Assembly: GCA_903925275.1 (NCBI GenBank)
Contig: CAIYES010000535.1
Coordinates: 1 to 43,764, forward strand
Length of the DNA: 43,764 nt
Reading direction: 5' to 3'
DNA from: an uncultured Bacteroidales bacterium
GTDB taxonomy: Bacteria; Bacteroidota; Bacteroidia; Bacteroidales; FEN-979
This document shows positions 17,917 through 26,145 of this stretch, piece by piece (position 1 is the first letter of the stretch; every line of letters begins with the position of its first letter). Position numbers and translations under genes: made by a program. Under the pieces are notes generated by a model that had not been told where the DNA came from, searched no databases, and saw only the letters and a list, made by a program, of their open reading frames with translations.

Positions 17917-18474
17917 ATGGACACCACCATACCAACCTATAACAAAGCCGATCCCCCCGACGGATACACCGCTCCGGGTATCTTTGCTACCACCTTCGAC
18001 AAGGTAGTTGGCCTGGCACGGAAAAATTCCATCTGGCCATTGCCTTTTGCCACGTCGTGTTGCGGCATTGAGTTTATGGCCACGATGGGAGCGCATTACG
18101 ACCTTGGACGGTTCGGTGCCGAGCGGTTGAGTTTCAGCCCGCGGCAGGCCGACCTTTTGATGGTGATGGGAACGATTGCAAAAAAGATGGCACCGGTAAT
18201 CCAGCAAGTTTATATCCAGATGGCCGAACCACGTTGGGTGCTGGCGGTGGGAGCCTGTGCATCAAGCGGAGGCATCTTTGACACGTACAGCGTGTTGCAG
18301 GGTATCGACCGCGTGGTGCCGGTTGATGTGTATGTGCCGGGATGTCCGCCACGACCTGAGCAGATCATTGATGGTTTCATGAAAGTGCAGGAACTCGTGG
18401 GAAAAGAATCACTGAGGCGACGCTACTCTGCAGCATACAAAGAGTTGCTGGCGAGTTATGGGATTTTAGTGTAG
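17917..18474 (+). CDS. nuoB: NADH-quinone oxidoreductase subunit B
   Basis: NuoB carries the terminal iron-sulfur cluster N2, which passes electrons to quinone. The 185-residue protein has all four expected cluster ligands: the tandem Cys48-Cys49 (TSCCGIEF), Cys114 (GACASSGG) and Cys143 (PGCPPRPE). It is a soluble peripheral subunit on the cytoplasmic side. The length is normal. A 58-nt gap to nuoC holds an octad repeat array. Confidence 0.97.
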   Translation: MDTTIPTYNKADPPDGYTAPGIFATTFDKVVGLARKNSIWPLPFATSCCGIEFMATMGAHYDLGRFGAERLSFSPRQADLLMVMGTIAKKMAPVIQQVYIQMAEPRWVLAVGACASSGGIFDTYSVLQGIDRVVPVDVYVPGCPPRPEQIIDGFMKVQELVGKESLRRRYSAAYKELLASYGILV

Positions 18475-18514
18475 GAAATGGTGAAATGGTGAAATGTTGA
18501 GATGGTGAAATGTT
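18475..18514 (+). repeat. Five tandem octads of the GAAATGGT type at nuoB/nuoC
   Basis: The units read GAAATGGT, GAAATGGT, GAAATGTT, GAGATGGT and GAAATGTT, and a sixth degenerate unit follows to 18522. The array begins immediately at the nuoB stop codon and fills most of the gap to nuoC. A related array, in the opposite orientation, lies at 40051-40082. Confidence 0.85.
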
Positions 18515-18532
18515 GAAAATTTGCAGAGAGAG

Positions 18533-19027
18533 ATGGAGAATGCGTTAATTATCGATAAACTGTACAAGGCATTTGGCCGGGATATCCTTAAAATGGATAC
18601 GGATTCAGATATCCTTACAGTGATGGTTTCGCATCCGGTGATCCATGAGGTGATTCGTTTTCTGAAGGAAAATGAGGAAATGAATTTCACCTTTCTGACC
18701 GATTTATGCGGCATCCACCATCCCGACCGGGGATTGCCTTTGGGGGTGGTGTATCACCTGCACAACCTTACGGAAAACATACGGATTCGCATCAAAACCT
18801 TTGTTACTGTTGCCGATCCGACAGTTTTAACCATTACCAATCTTTTTTCCGCTGCCAACTGGATGGAGCGTGAAACCTACGATTTTTACGGGATAATTTT
18901 TCAGGGACATCCCAACCTGAAACGCATTTTGAATGTAGAATACATGGATTTTTTCCCCATGCGGAAAGAATATCCGCTGGAAGATCCGACACGGGAAGAT
19001 AAGGATGATCGCTTTTTTGGAAGATAA
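18533..19027 (+). CDS. nuoC: NADH-quinone oxidoreductase subunit C
   Basis: NuoC is the 30-kDa-type peripheral subunit of complex I and packs against NuoD. The protein has 164 residues from the ATG at 18533, which is preceded by a purine-rich AGAGAGAG. A TTG at 18521 is in frame but less likely. The family signature around ERETYDFYGIIFQGHPNLKRIL is present at about residues 110-131. The C-terminus ends EDPTREDKDDRFFGR. NuoC is a separate protein here, not fused to NuoD as in enterobacteria. Confidence 0.95.
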   Translation: MENALIIDKLYKAFGRDILKMDTDSDILTVMVSHPVIHEVIRFLKENEEMNFTFLTDLCGIHHPDRGLPLGVVYHLHNLTENIRIRIKTFVTVADPTVLTITNLFSAANWMERETYDFYGIIFQGHPNLKRILNVEYMDFFPMRKEYPLEDPTREDKDDRFFGR

Positions 19028-19030
19028 GCA

Positions 19031-19140
19031 GAGCCGCATCGCAATGCGGCTCCAAGGAAAGAGCCGCATCGCAATGCGGCTCCAAGGAAAAAGCCGCATC
19101 GCGATGCGGCTCCTGCCATGGAAGCGCATCGCGATATGCC
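19031..19140 (+). repeat. Tandem 30-bp palindromic repeats at nuoC/nuoD
   Basis: Three 30-bp units start at 19031, 19061 and 19091, and a fourth degenerate unit starts at 19121. Each contains GAGCCGCAT and its inverted partner ATGCGGCTC around a CGCA or CGCG centre, followed by a TCCAAGGAAA-type linker. Each unit can form a stable 9-bp hairpin in the mRNA. The array fills most of the 133-nt gap between nuoC and nuoD. Confidence 0.95.
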
Positions 19141-19160
19141 CCATCAGATAGAATTTATAA

Positions 19161-20336
19161 ATGACCGACGAAAAACAATATACCACCCTTAACCTTGGCC
19201 CCACCCATCCGGCCACGCACGGAATTTTCCAGAACGTGCTGACCATGGATGGGGAACAGATCATTGATGCCGAACAAACCATCGGATACATCCACCGTGC
19301 TTTTGAAAAAATAGCCGAACACAAGCCGTATTACCAGATAACCCCGCTCACCGACCGACTGAATTATTGTTCATCGCCAATCAACAACATTGGCTGGCAT
19401 ATGACGGTCGAAAAGCTGCTCGGGGTAAAAACATCCAAACGCATTGATTATTTGCGTATCATCCTCATGGAACTGGCACGCATTACCGACCATCTTGTTT
19501 GTAACAGTGTAGTCGGTGTCGACAGTGGTGCCCTCACCGGGTTTATCTATGTTTTCCAGGAACGGGAGCAGGTATATGAAATTTATGAAGAGGTCTCCGG
19601 TGCCCGCCTGACCACAAATATGGGTCGCATCGGTGGCTTTGAACGTGATCTCTCGCTTAAAGCTGTCAAAAAGATCAGAGATTTTTTAGATCATCTTCCA
19701 AAGGTTCTTCATGAATTTGAAAAACTATTGACGCGTAACCGCATTTTCATGGACCGTACCATTGGTGTCGGTCCCATCACCGCAGAACGGGCACTTAACT
19801 ATGGATTTACCGGTCCGAACCTGCGGGCGGCCGGTGTTGATTATGACGTTCGGGTGATGACACCTTACAGCAGTTACGATGATTTTGATTTTATCATCCC
19901 TTTGGGCAGCCAGGGCGATACCTACGACCGGTTTTGTGTCCGGCAGCAGGAGGTGTGGGAAAGTGTCAAGCTGGTCCGCAATGCATTGGAAAACCTTCCT
20001 GAAGGCGATTTTCACATGGATGTCCCACAGTTTTATCTGCCTCCGAAACAGGATGTCTATTCAAAAATGGAGGCATTGATCTGGCATTTTAAAATTGTGA
20101 TGGGCGAAATTGCCGTCCCCGCAGGCGAAGTATATCATTCTGTGGAGGGTGGCAATGGTGAGTTGGGCTTTTACCTGGTGAGTGATGGAGGAAGAACACC
20201 ATTCAGGTTGCATTTTCGCAGACCCGGGTTTATCTATTACCAGGCCTATCCGGAAATGATCCGCGGGGGTGTGTTATCCGATGCCATCCTCACGATGAGC
20301 AGTATGAATGTAATTGCCGGGGAATTGGATGCGTGA
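19161..20336 (+). CDS. nuoD: NADH-quinone oxidoreductase subunit D
   Basis: NuoD is the 49-kDa-type subunit that forms, with NuoB, the quinone reduction site. The 391-residue protein is full length for a separate NuoD. It has the N-terminal LNLGPTHPATHGIFQNVL signature at residues 10-27, GYIHRAFEKIAE at about 42-53, and the C-terminal SVEGGNGELGFYLVSDG region. The gene is flanked on both sides by palindromic repeat arrays, which is unusual within a nuo operon. Confidence 0.97.
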   Translation: MTDEKQYTTLNLGPTHPATHGIFQNVLTMDGEQIIDAEQTIGYIHRAFEKIAEHKPYYQITPLTDRLNYCSSPINNIGWHMTVEKLLGVKTSKRIDYLRIILMELARITDHLVCNSVVGVDSGALTGFIYVFQEREQVYEIYEEVSGARLTTNMGRIGGFERDLSLKAVKKIRDFLDHLPKVLHEFEKLLTRNRIFMDRTIGVGPITAERALNYGFTGPNLRAAGVDYDVRVMTPYSSYDDFDFIIPLGSQGDTYDRFCVRQQEVWESVKLVRNALENLPEGDFHMDVPQFYLPPKQDVYSKMEALIWHFKIVMGEIAVPAGEVYHSVEGGNGELGFYLVSDGGRTPFRLHFRRPGFIYYQAYPEMIRGGVLSDAILTMSSMNVIAGELDA

Positions 20337-20358
20337 ATTATGACAACGTTATTTCCCG

Positions 20359-20412
20359 TAGAGACGCGGCACGCCGCGTCTTTGTAAACAGAGACGCGGC
20401 ATGCCGCGTCTC
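20359..20412 (+). repeat. Two 30-bp-spaced GC-rich palindromes at nuoD/nuoE
   Basis: Two near-identical palindromes built on AGACGCGGC/GCCGCGTCT start at 20361 and 20391, exactly 30 bp apart, separated by TTTGTAAACA. The centre is AC in one and AT in the other. They resemble the widespread GTAGAGACGC-type REP palindromes. The gap of 104 nt between nuoD and nuoE holds nothing else. Confidence 0.9.
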
Positions 20413-20440
20413 CACGACAGAATAATTTGACAATCAAAAA

Positions 20441-21028
20441 ATGAACCATACCAACAACCTAATAAATCATCCCCTGTTCCTGAAAGAAGGGAAAAAGGTC
20501 GCATTTACGTCTGAAGTGCTGAACAAGGTGCACAGTCTGATGGAACGTTATCCTGCAGATCAGCAGAAATCGGCATTGTTGCCGGTTTTACATATTGCGC
20601 AGGAGGAGTTTGGTGGTTATCTTTCAGTGGATGTCATGGATTATGTGGCAGCATTGCTCGGTATTCAACCCATAGAAGTGTATGAAGTTGCCACATTCTA
20701 TTCAATGTTTTATCTTGAAAAAACGGGTACTTATGTGATAGAAGTCTGCCGGACTGGCCCCTGTGCTATTTCAGGAGGTGAAATGATTATGGAACACCTC
20801 CTGGAAGTGTTGAAAATTAAACCGGGAGAAACGACCCCGGATGGGATGTTTACGCTGAAAGAGGTCGAATGCCTGGGCTCATGCGGCACTGGTCCTGTGA
20901 TGCAGGTAAACACCAGATATTTTGAGCACCTTACACCTGGTAAAGTCGATAAAATTCTTGCGGAGATGAGAGAATATGCAAACAACGATAAACCCGACGA
21001 CTCAACATGGGTGGAAAAATTCTGTTAG
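20441..21028 (+). CDS. nuoE: NADH-quinone oxidoreductase subunit E
   Basis: NuoE is the 24-kDa-type subunit of the NADH-oxidising module and holds a [2Fe-2S] cluster. The 195-residue protein has the four ligands Cys103 and Cys108 (EVCRTGPCAI) and Cys144 and Cys148 (ECLGSCGTGP). A helical N-terminal domain contains QQKSALLPVLHIAQEEFGG. The last 22 nt overlap the start of nuoF, which implies translational coupling. Confidence 0.97.
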   Translation: MNHTNNLINHPLFLKEGKKVAFTSEVLNKVHSLMERYPADQQKSALLPVLHIAQEEFGGYLSVDVMDYVAALLGIQPIEVYEVATFYSMFYLEKTGTYVIEVCRTGPCAISGGEMIMEHLLEVLKIKPGETTPDGMFTLKEVECLGSCGTGPVMQVNTRYFEHLTPGKVDKILAEMREYANNDKPDDSTWVEKFC

Positions 21029-22338
21029 CCAACATTGATGTTCCGGGTATCCGGGGCTATGACGTGTACCGCAGCAACGGTGGTTATACCTCCGTGGAAA
21101 AAGCGTTGCGGGAGATGACGCAGGCCCAGGTTACTGCAGAAGTAAACAAGTCGGGTTTGCGGGGCAGGGGAGGAGCAGGATTCCCGACAGGGCTGAAGTG
21201 GAGTTTTCTTGATCGCAAATCAGACAAACCGCGGTATCTCGTGTGCAATGCTGACGAAAGCGAGCCGGGCACCTTCAAAGACCGTTACCTCATGCATCAT
21301 CTGCCTCATCGGCTCATCGAGGGGCTAATCATATCCAGTTTCGCCCTGGGGGTAAAAACCTGTTACATCTATATCCGGGGGGAATTCAAATACCTTGTCG
21401 GAATTCTTGAAAAAGCCATCAAAGAAGCTCATCTGCATGGCTTTTTGGGGGAACGCATTTTGGGAACCGATTTCTCCCTGAATATTTATGTCCATCCCGG
21501 CGCCGGCGCTTACATTTGCGGCGAAGAGACAGCACTGCTTGAATCGCTCGAAGGAAAACGTGGAAACCCCCGGATCAAGCCACCATTTCCGGCCTTCAAA
21601 GGTTTATATGGCTGCCCTACCGTGGTTAACAATGTCGAAACCCTGGCGGCTGTCGGTCCGATTATCAGCATGGGGGGCGAAGCTTATGCCATGATCGGGA
21701 AGGGCAAGAGTACCGGTACAAAGCTCATCTCGGCTTGTGGAAACATCAAGAATCCGGGGGTATATGAAATTGAGATGGGACTTCCGGTGGAGGATTTTAT
21801 TTATTCCCCCGAATACTGTGGCGGCATTGCCAATGATAAATATTTAAAGGCTGTAATCCCCGGAGGTTCTTCCGTTCCGATCCTTCCTGCTGATCTGATC
21901 CTGAGTACTGCCAAAGGGGAAAAGCGGCTGATGACCTACGAATCGCTTGCTGATGGTGACTTTGAAAGTGGTACCATGCTTGGTTCGGGAGGCTTTATTG
22001 TATACGACGAAGATGCCTGCATTGTGCGCAACACCTGGAATCTGACCCGATTTTACCGGCATGAATCCTGCGGTCAGTGTTCACCTTGCCGCGAAGGAAC
22101 CGGATGGATGGAGAAGGTTTTATACCGCATTGAGCACAGACAGGGCAAAATGTCTGACATCGATCTGCTTGTACGTGTGGCAAAAAACATTGAAGGCAAT
22201 ACGATCTGCCCGCTTGGTGATGCAGCAGCATGGCCGGTTGCCAGTGCCATCCGTCACTTCCGGGTTGAATTTGAAGAGCATGTGCTTCACCCTGCAGCGA
22301 TGTTGGAGAAGGAGCGTCACCTGAAATTGAAGTATTGA
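21007..22338 (+). CDS. nuoF: NADH-quinone oxidoreductase subunit F
   Basis: NuoF binds NADH, FMN and a [4Fe-4S] cluster and is the entry point for electrons. The 443-residue protein has the glycine-rich GRGGAGFPTG at residues 53-62, the NADESEPGTFKDRYLM stretch at about 80-96, and cluster ligands Cys355, Cys358, Cys361 and Cys401 (SCGQCSPC and ICPLGD). It overlaps nuoE by 22 nt. Presence of NuoE, NuoF and NuoG shows that this complex I is a true NADH dehydrogenase, unlike the eleven-subunit forms found in some Bacteroidota. Confidence 0.97.
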   Translation: MGGKILLANIDVPGIRGYDVYRSNGGYTSVEKALREMTQAQVTAEVNKSGLRGRGGAGFPTGLKWSFLDRKSDKPRYLVCNADESEPGTFKDRYLMHHLPHRLIEGLIISSFALGVKTCYIYIRGEFKYLVGILEKAIKEAHLHGFLGERILGTDFSLNIYVHPGAGAYICGEETALLESLEGKRGNPRIKPPFPAFKGLYGCPTVVNNVETLAAVGPIISMGGEAYAMIGKGKSTGTKLISACGNIKNPGVYEIEMGLPVEDFIYSPEYCGGIANDKYLKAVIPGGSSVPILPADLILSTAKGEKRLMTYESLADGDFESGTMLGSGGFIVYDEDACIVRNTWNLTRFYRHESCGQCSPCREGTGWMEKVLYRIEHRQGKMSDIDLLVRVAKNIEGNTICPLGDAAAWPVASAIRHFRVEFEEHVLHPAAMLEKERHLKLKY

Positions 22339-22362
22339 TTTTTGTACGTTGCATCTGGACTT

Positions 22363-23331
22363 ATGTTAAAAGTTACCATAGATAACATCTCAATCGAAGT
22401 TGAAGAAGGCACCACCATCCTCAATGCAGCCCGCATGATAGGCGGGAAGGTTGTACCACCGGCCATGTGCTACTATTCCAAACTGAAGGGATCCGGCGGA
22501 AAATGCAGAACCTGCCTTGTGAAGGTTTCGCACTCATCTGCAAAAGACCCCCGCCCCATGGGCAAATTGGTTGCTTCGTGCAGTACACCGGTTCAGGATG
22601 GCATGGTCGTGCAGAACCTCACATCTCCCGAAGTCATCGAAACAAGAAAAGGTATTGTCGAATTCCTCCTCCTCAACCATCCGCTCGATTGCCCGGTATG
22701 CGATCAGGCCGGGGAATGTGATCTCCAGGATCTCAGCTTTGGATTTGGCATGGAAGAGACTGCTACCGAAGAAGAACGCCGTGAATTCCCGATGATCGAT
22801 ATCGGCGAGAAGATCAAGTTGCACATGAACCGCTGCATCCTATGCTACCGTTGTGTTTATACGGCCGATCAGCTTACGGAGAAACGGTTGCATGGCGTCC
22901 TCTACCGTGGTGATGTTTCGGAGATCGGTACATTTATTCAGCATGCCGTGACGAACGATTTTTCGGGCAACATGATTGATGTTTGCCCGGTGGGAGCATT
23001 AACCGACAAAACATTCCGCTTTAAAAGCCGTGTGTGGTTCCTCAATCCAATGAATGCTCACCGCGATTGCCCTGCATGTTCGGGAAAGGTGACAGCCTGG
23101 ATGTTCGGTAACGAGATATATCGCATCACCGGCCGCAAAGACCGGTATGGCGAATTGGAGGAGTTTATCTGCAATGAATGCCGGTTTGAAAAGAAAGATA
23201 TCAACGATTGGGTGATCGAAGGCCCGCGGCATATCAGGCGACAATCGGTCATTTCGGCCAATCACTATGAAGAGATGAAGAAACAGTCGTTGATAGACCC
23301 GATTGCAGGAACGATGGAATCATTGACATAA
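22363..23331 (+). CDS. nuoG: NADH-quinone oxidoreductase subunit G, short form
   Basis: NuoG links NuoF to the rest of the iron-sulfur chain. From the ATG at 22363 the protein has 322 residues. It has a [2Fe-2S] ferredoxin domain (Cys36, Cys48, Cys51, Cys73) and a His106/Cys110/Cys113/Cys119 [4Fe-4S] site. A further [4Fe-4S] site uses Cys158, Cys161, Cys164 and Cys208. Two extra pairs, CPAC and CNEC, lie near the C-terminus. The large molybdopterin-oxidoreductase-like domain present in the roughly 800-900-residue NuoG of many bacteria is missing, and no fragment of it follows. Since the frame ends cleanly before nuoH, this is a short form, not a truncation by mutation. A TTG at 22342 is in frame upstream but unlikely as start. 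Confidence 0.93.
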   Translation: MLKVTIDNISIEVEEGTTILNAARMIGGKVVPPAMCYYSKLKGSGGKCRTCLVKVSHSSAKDPRPMGKLVASCSTPVQDGMVVQNLTSPEVIETRKGIVEFLLLNHPLDCPVCDQAGECDLQDLSFGFGMEETATEEERREFPMIDIGEKIKLHMNRCILCYRCVYTADQLTEKRLHGVLYRGDVSEIGTFIQHAVTNDFSGNMIDVCPVGALTDKTFRFKSRVWFLNPMNAHRDCPACSGKVTAWMFGNEIYRITGRKDRYGELEEFICNECRFEKKDINDWVIEGPRHIRRQSVISANHYEEMKKQSLIDPIAGTMESLT

Positions 23332-23433
23332 ATCAAGATTCAAAATTTAAGTTATTTTAGCAACACCAATTGTTTTAAATTTTATAGTGTAGCGTAGAGT
23401 TTTACAAGTTGCAAATTGCATTTTTTCAAGTAA

Positions 23434-24456
23434 ATGATAACACAAATCATATATAAAACCCTTCTGGCCAGCTTCATCCTTGTAATGAGCCTCCTCGTTG
23501 CCATGTATTCCACCCTCATCGAGCGGAAAGTGGCAGGCTGGTTTCAGGATCGCCATGGCCCAAACCGGGCAGGTCCGTGGGGGTTGTTGCAACCATTAGC
23601 CGATGGAGTCAAACTCTTTTTCAAAGAGGAGTTTATGCCCAATTCAGCCGACAAGTTCCTTTACATCCTAGGCCCTTCGCTCACCATGTTCATTGCCCTG
23701 CTAACCAGTGCAGTGATCCCATGGGGCCCTGACCTCGTGATCAACGGACAAACCTATTCCCTGCAGATGGCCGACATCAACATCGGGATCCTGTACATCT
23801 TTGCAATCGTCTCCATCGGCGTTTATGGCATCATGATCGGCGGATGGGCATCCAACAACAAATACGCTTTGCTTGGCGCTGTAAGAGCTTCATCGCAAAT
23901 GATCAGCTACGAGCTGGCCATGAGTTTATCCATCATTACCATCGTGATGATGACCGGCTCGCTCAGCATGCGCGACATCGTGGCACAGCAACAGGGATTT
24001 CATTGGAACATTTTATATCAGCCCTTGGGATTTCTGATCTTCCTGATTTGTGCTTTTGCCGAAACCAACCGCTCTCCTTTCGATTTGCCTGAGTGCGAAA
24101 CAGAACTCGTGGGAGGTTATCATACCGAATACAGCAGCATGAAACTTGGGTTTTACCTCTTTGCAGAGTATATCAACATGTTTATTTCAGGAGCGGTGAT
24201 GGCAACGCTTTTTCTCGGTGGTTATCATTTCCCCGGTCTCGATAAGCTGGGGCTTTCACCCAATGTTTTTGCCTTCGTGAGCTTCATCGTACTCTTCACC
24301 AAAATTACCTTTTTTGGCTTCATCTACATGTGGATACGTTGGACGCTTCCCCGTTTCCGCTATGACCAGCTGATGAAACTGGGATGGAAATCGCTGATAC
24401 CGCTGGCCATTTTAAATGTAGTGATAACCGGAGTGGTCATATTGCTGAACCAATGA
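23434..24456 (+). CDS. nuoH: NADH-quinone oxidoreductase subunit H
   Basis: NuoH is the membrane subunit that forms the base of the quinone tunnel. The 340-residue protein has about eight hydrophobic segments and the conserved RHGPNRAGPWGLLQPLADG loop at about residues 39-57. The ETNRSPFDLPECETELVGGYHTEYS motif in pieces at about 210-233 is diagnostic. The preceding 102-nt gap after nuoG is AT-rich and shows no repeat or hairpin. Confidence 0.97.
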   Translation: MITQIIYKTLLASFILVMSLLVAMYSTLIERKVAGWFQDRHGPNRAGPWGLLQPLADGVKLFFKEEFMPNSADKFLYILGPSLTMFIALLTSAVIPWGPDLVINGQTYSLQMADINIGILYIFAIVSIGVYGIMIGGWASNNKYALLGAVRASSQMISYELAMSLSIITIVMMTGSLSMRDIVAQQQGFHWNILYQPLGFLIFLICAFAETNRSPFDLPECETELVGGYHTEYSSMKLGFYLFAEYINMFISGAVMATLFLGGYHFPGLDKLGLSPNVFAFVSFIVLFTKITFFGFIYMWIRWTLPRFRYDQLMKLGWKSLIPLAILNVVITGVVILLNQ

Positions 24457-24467
24457 ATGTATAGAAA

Positions 24468-25043
24468 ATGAAACATCTGACCAGCAGATCCAAAATAGTT
24501 TCCAACAAAAAAATGACTTTTTGGGAGCGAATCTATTTCCCGGCAATCCTGGGCGGAATGTGGATTACCTTTGGACACCTGTTCAGAAAAAAGACCACGA
24601 TACAATATCCTGAGGTAAACCGTGAATTCTCGGACATTTACCGTGGAAAGCATGTTTTGAAACGTGATGACGAAGGGCGTGAACGCTGCACTTCCTGCGG
24701 TTTGTGTGCCGTAGCCTGTCCGGCCGAAGCCATCACCATGGTGAGCGCTGAACGCAAACCAGGTGAAGAGCATCTTTACCGCGAGGAAAAATATGCCGCC
24801 ATTTATGAGATTAACATGCTCCGATGCATTTTCTGTGGTGATTGCGAGGAAGCCTGCCCGAAAGAGGCCATCTTCCTGACCAAAGAAATCGTGCATTCTG
24901 AATACCAGCGCGATAAATTAATCTATGGCAAAAATGAATTGCTAGAGCCGGTTGATCCTGCAAAACGGATAGATGTCTCAAAAAGGCAAACACCGGAAGT
25001 GCTGGAATTTAAAAAGAACAAAAGATATAAACATAACAGGTAA
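24468..25043 (+). CDS. nuoI: NADH-quinone oxidoreductase subunit I
   Basis: NuoI is the TYKY-type ferredoxin subunit carrying two [4Fe-4S] clusters (N6a and N6b). The 191-residue protein has the ligands Cys74, Cys77, Cys80, Cys84 and Cys120, Cys123, Cys126, Cys130 in two CxxCxxCxxxC motifs, the last cysteine of each set serving the other cluster. It is soluble and attached to the membrane arm. The gene lies 11 nt after nuoH. Confidence 0.97.
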   Translation: MKHLTSRSKIVSNKKMTFWERIYFPAILGGMWITFGHLFRKKTTIQYPEVNREFSDIYRGKHVLKRDDEGRERCTSCGLCAVACPAEAITMVSAERKPGEEHLYREEKYAAIYEINMLRCIFCGDCEEACPKEAIFLTKEIVHSEYQRDKLIYGKNELLEPVDPAKRIDVSKRQTPEVLEFKKNKRYKHNR

Positions 25044-25071
25044 TATTAAGTTAGCATACAAACTACAACCC

Positions 25072-25572
25072 ATGTTTTCGCACTACATCTTCTATTTCCT
25101 CAGCATCATGGCGCTCTTTTCGGCGGTTATGATGCTGGTGTCGAAAAAACCGATCCATTCGGTACTGTTTTTGACGCTGACCTTTTTTGCCATTGCCGGC
25201 CATTATGTGCTGCTGAATGCGCAATTCCTGGCTGTTGTCCATGTCATCGTTTATGCCGGTGCCATCATGGTGCTGTTCCTTTTTACCGTGATGCTGCTGA
25301 ACCTCAACAACGACGAACGTTCGCCGAAGCCCATCTGGGTCAAAGTCATTGCATTTTTGGCCGGATGCATGCTATTGCTAACACTGATCGGTGTTTTTCG
25401 CGGATATGATATCCAATCAGCCCATGATCCCATGACAACGCAAATCGGATTGGTAAAGAGCCTGGGCAGGATACTCTATCACGATTATCTCATCCCGTTT
25501 GAGTTGTCGTCGGTTTTGTTCCTCACAGCCATGGTCGGGGCGGTTTTACTGGGGAAGAAGGAGCAGATTTAA
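25072..25572 (+). CDS. nuoJ: NADH-quinone oxidoreductase subunit J
   Basis: NuoJ is a small membrane subunit of the proton-pumping arm. I place the start at ATG 25072, giving MFSHYIFYFLSIMALFSAVMM and 166 residues; an upstream in-frame start at 24973 lies within nuoI and is unlikely. Five hydrophobic segments are visible. The VIVYAGAIMVLFLFTVMLLNL stretch in the third segment is characteristic, with a pi-bulge region. The stop codon is followed within 5 nt by a long heptad array, which separates nuoJ from nuoK. Confidence 0.95.
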   Translation: MFSHYIFYFLSIMALFSAVMMLVSKKPIHSVLFLTLTFFAIAGHYVLLNAQFLAVVHVIVYAGAIMVLFLFTVMLLNLNNDERSPKPIWVKVIAFLAGCMLLLTLIGVFRGYDIQSAHDPMTTQIGLVKSLGRILYHDYLIPFELSSVLFLTAMVGAVLLGKKEQI

Positions 25573-25576
25573 AAAT

Positions 25577-25772
25577 GAATATCGAACACTGAATATCGAA
25601 CACTGAATATCGAACACTGAATATCGAACACTGAATATTGAATGCTGAATATTGAATGCTGAATATTGAATATCGAACACTGAACACTGAATATCGAATG
25701 CTGAATATTGAATATCGAACACTGAACACTGAATATCGAATACTGAATATTGAATGATGAATATCGAATGAT
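25577..25772 (+). repeat. Left heptad array: 28 GAANNNN units
   Basis: The 196 bp divide exactly into 28 units of 7 bp, each starting GAA. Common forms are GAATATC, GAACACT, GAATATT and GAATGCT. The first eight heptads are four copies of GAATATC-GAACACT; later units are mixed. The last unit, GAATGAT, contains the start codon of the four-helix-bundle gene. The units are reverse complements of those in the right array at 26142-26288. Confidence 0.97.
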
Positions 25773-26145
25773 GGACGAAGAAAAAAAATTTGACCTGGAA
25801 GACCGGCTTATTAAATTCGCCGTTATGGTAGCCAATTTAACTGAAACATTGCCGGAAACGATGTTTGGACGATATATCAGTGGCCAGATAGTCCGGTCAG
25901 GCTGTTCACCAGCTTTGAATTACGGAGAAGCGCAAAGCGCTGAGTCCCTGAATGATTTTATTCATAAAATGAAGATTTGCCTGAAGGAATTAAGGGAAAC
26001 CCTGGTATCATTAAAGATTATACAACTAAAATTATTGAGTACCAGAGCAGACCTGTTGTCTACAGCCCTGCAAGAGTGTAATGAATTGATTTCAATATTT
26101 GTTAAAAGCATACAAACTTCCGAAAAAAGGAAGCTAACCAAATAA
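25768..26145 (+). CDS. Four-helix-bundle protein (S23/IVS family)
   Basis: The protein has 125 residues from ATG 25768 (124 from the ATG at 25771) and matches the four-helix-bundle family first known from ORFs in 23S rRNA intervening sequences. Signature stretches are FDLEDRLIKFA near the N-terminus, GQIVRSGCSPALNYGEAQSAES in the middle, and KMKICLKELRETL followed by LQECNELISIFVKSI. All helices look intact, so it is probably functional. The family also includes the accessory protein Avd of diversity-generating retroelements, but no such element is visible here. Its biochemical role is unknown. It has no ribosome-binding site other than the purine-rich repeat, and it must share the nuo transcript unless a promoter hides in the array. 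Confidence 0.9.
   Translation: MMDEEKKFDLEDRLIKFAVMVANLTETLPETMFGRYISGQIVRSGCSPALNYGEAQSAESLNDFIHKMKICLKELRETLVSLKIIQLKLLSTRADLLSTALQECNELISIFVKSIQTSEKRKLTK

Noticed and set aside
19031-19140. Possible CRISPR array from the 30-bp repeats
   Set aside because: The units are contiguous with no unique spacers, each is a palindrome, and no cas genes are present.
611-26145. Diversity-generating retroelement made of the reverse transcriptase and the four-helix-bundle (Avd-like) protein
   Set aside because: The reverse transcriptase is a group II intron maturase with intact domains V and VI, the two genes are 24 kb apart, and no template/variable repeat pair with adenine-specific changes is visible.
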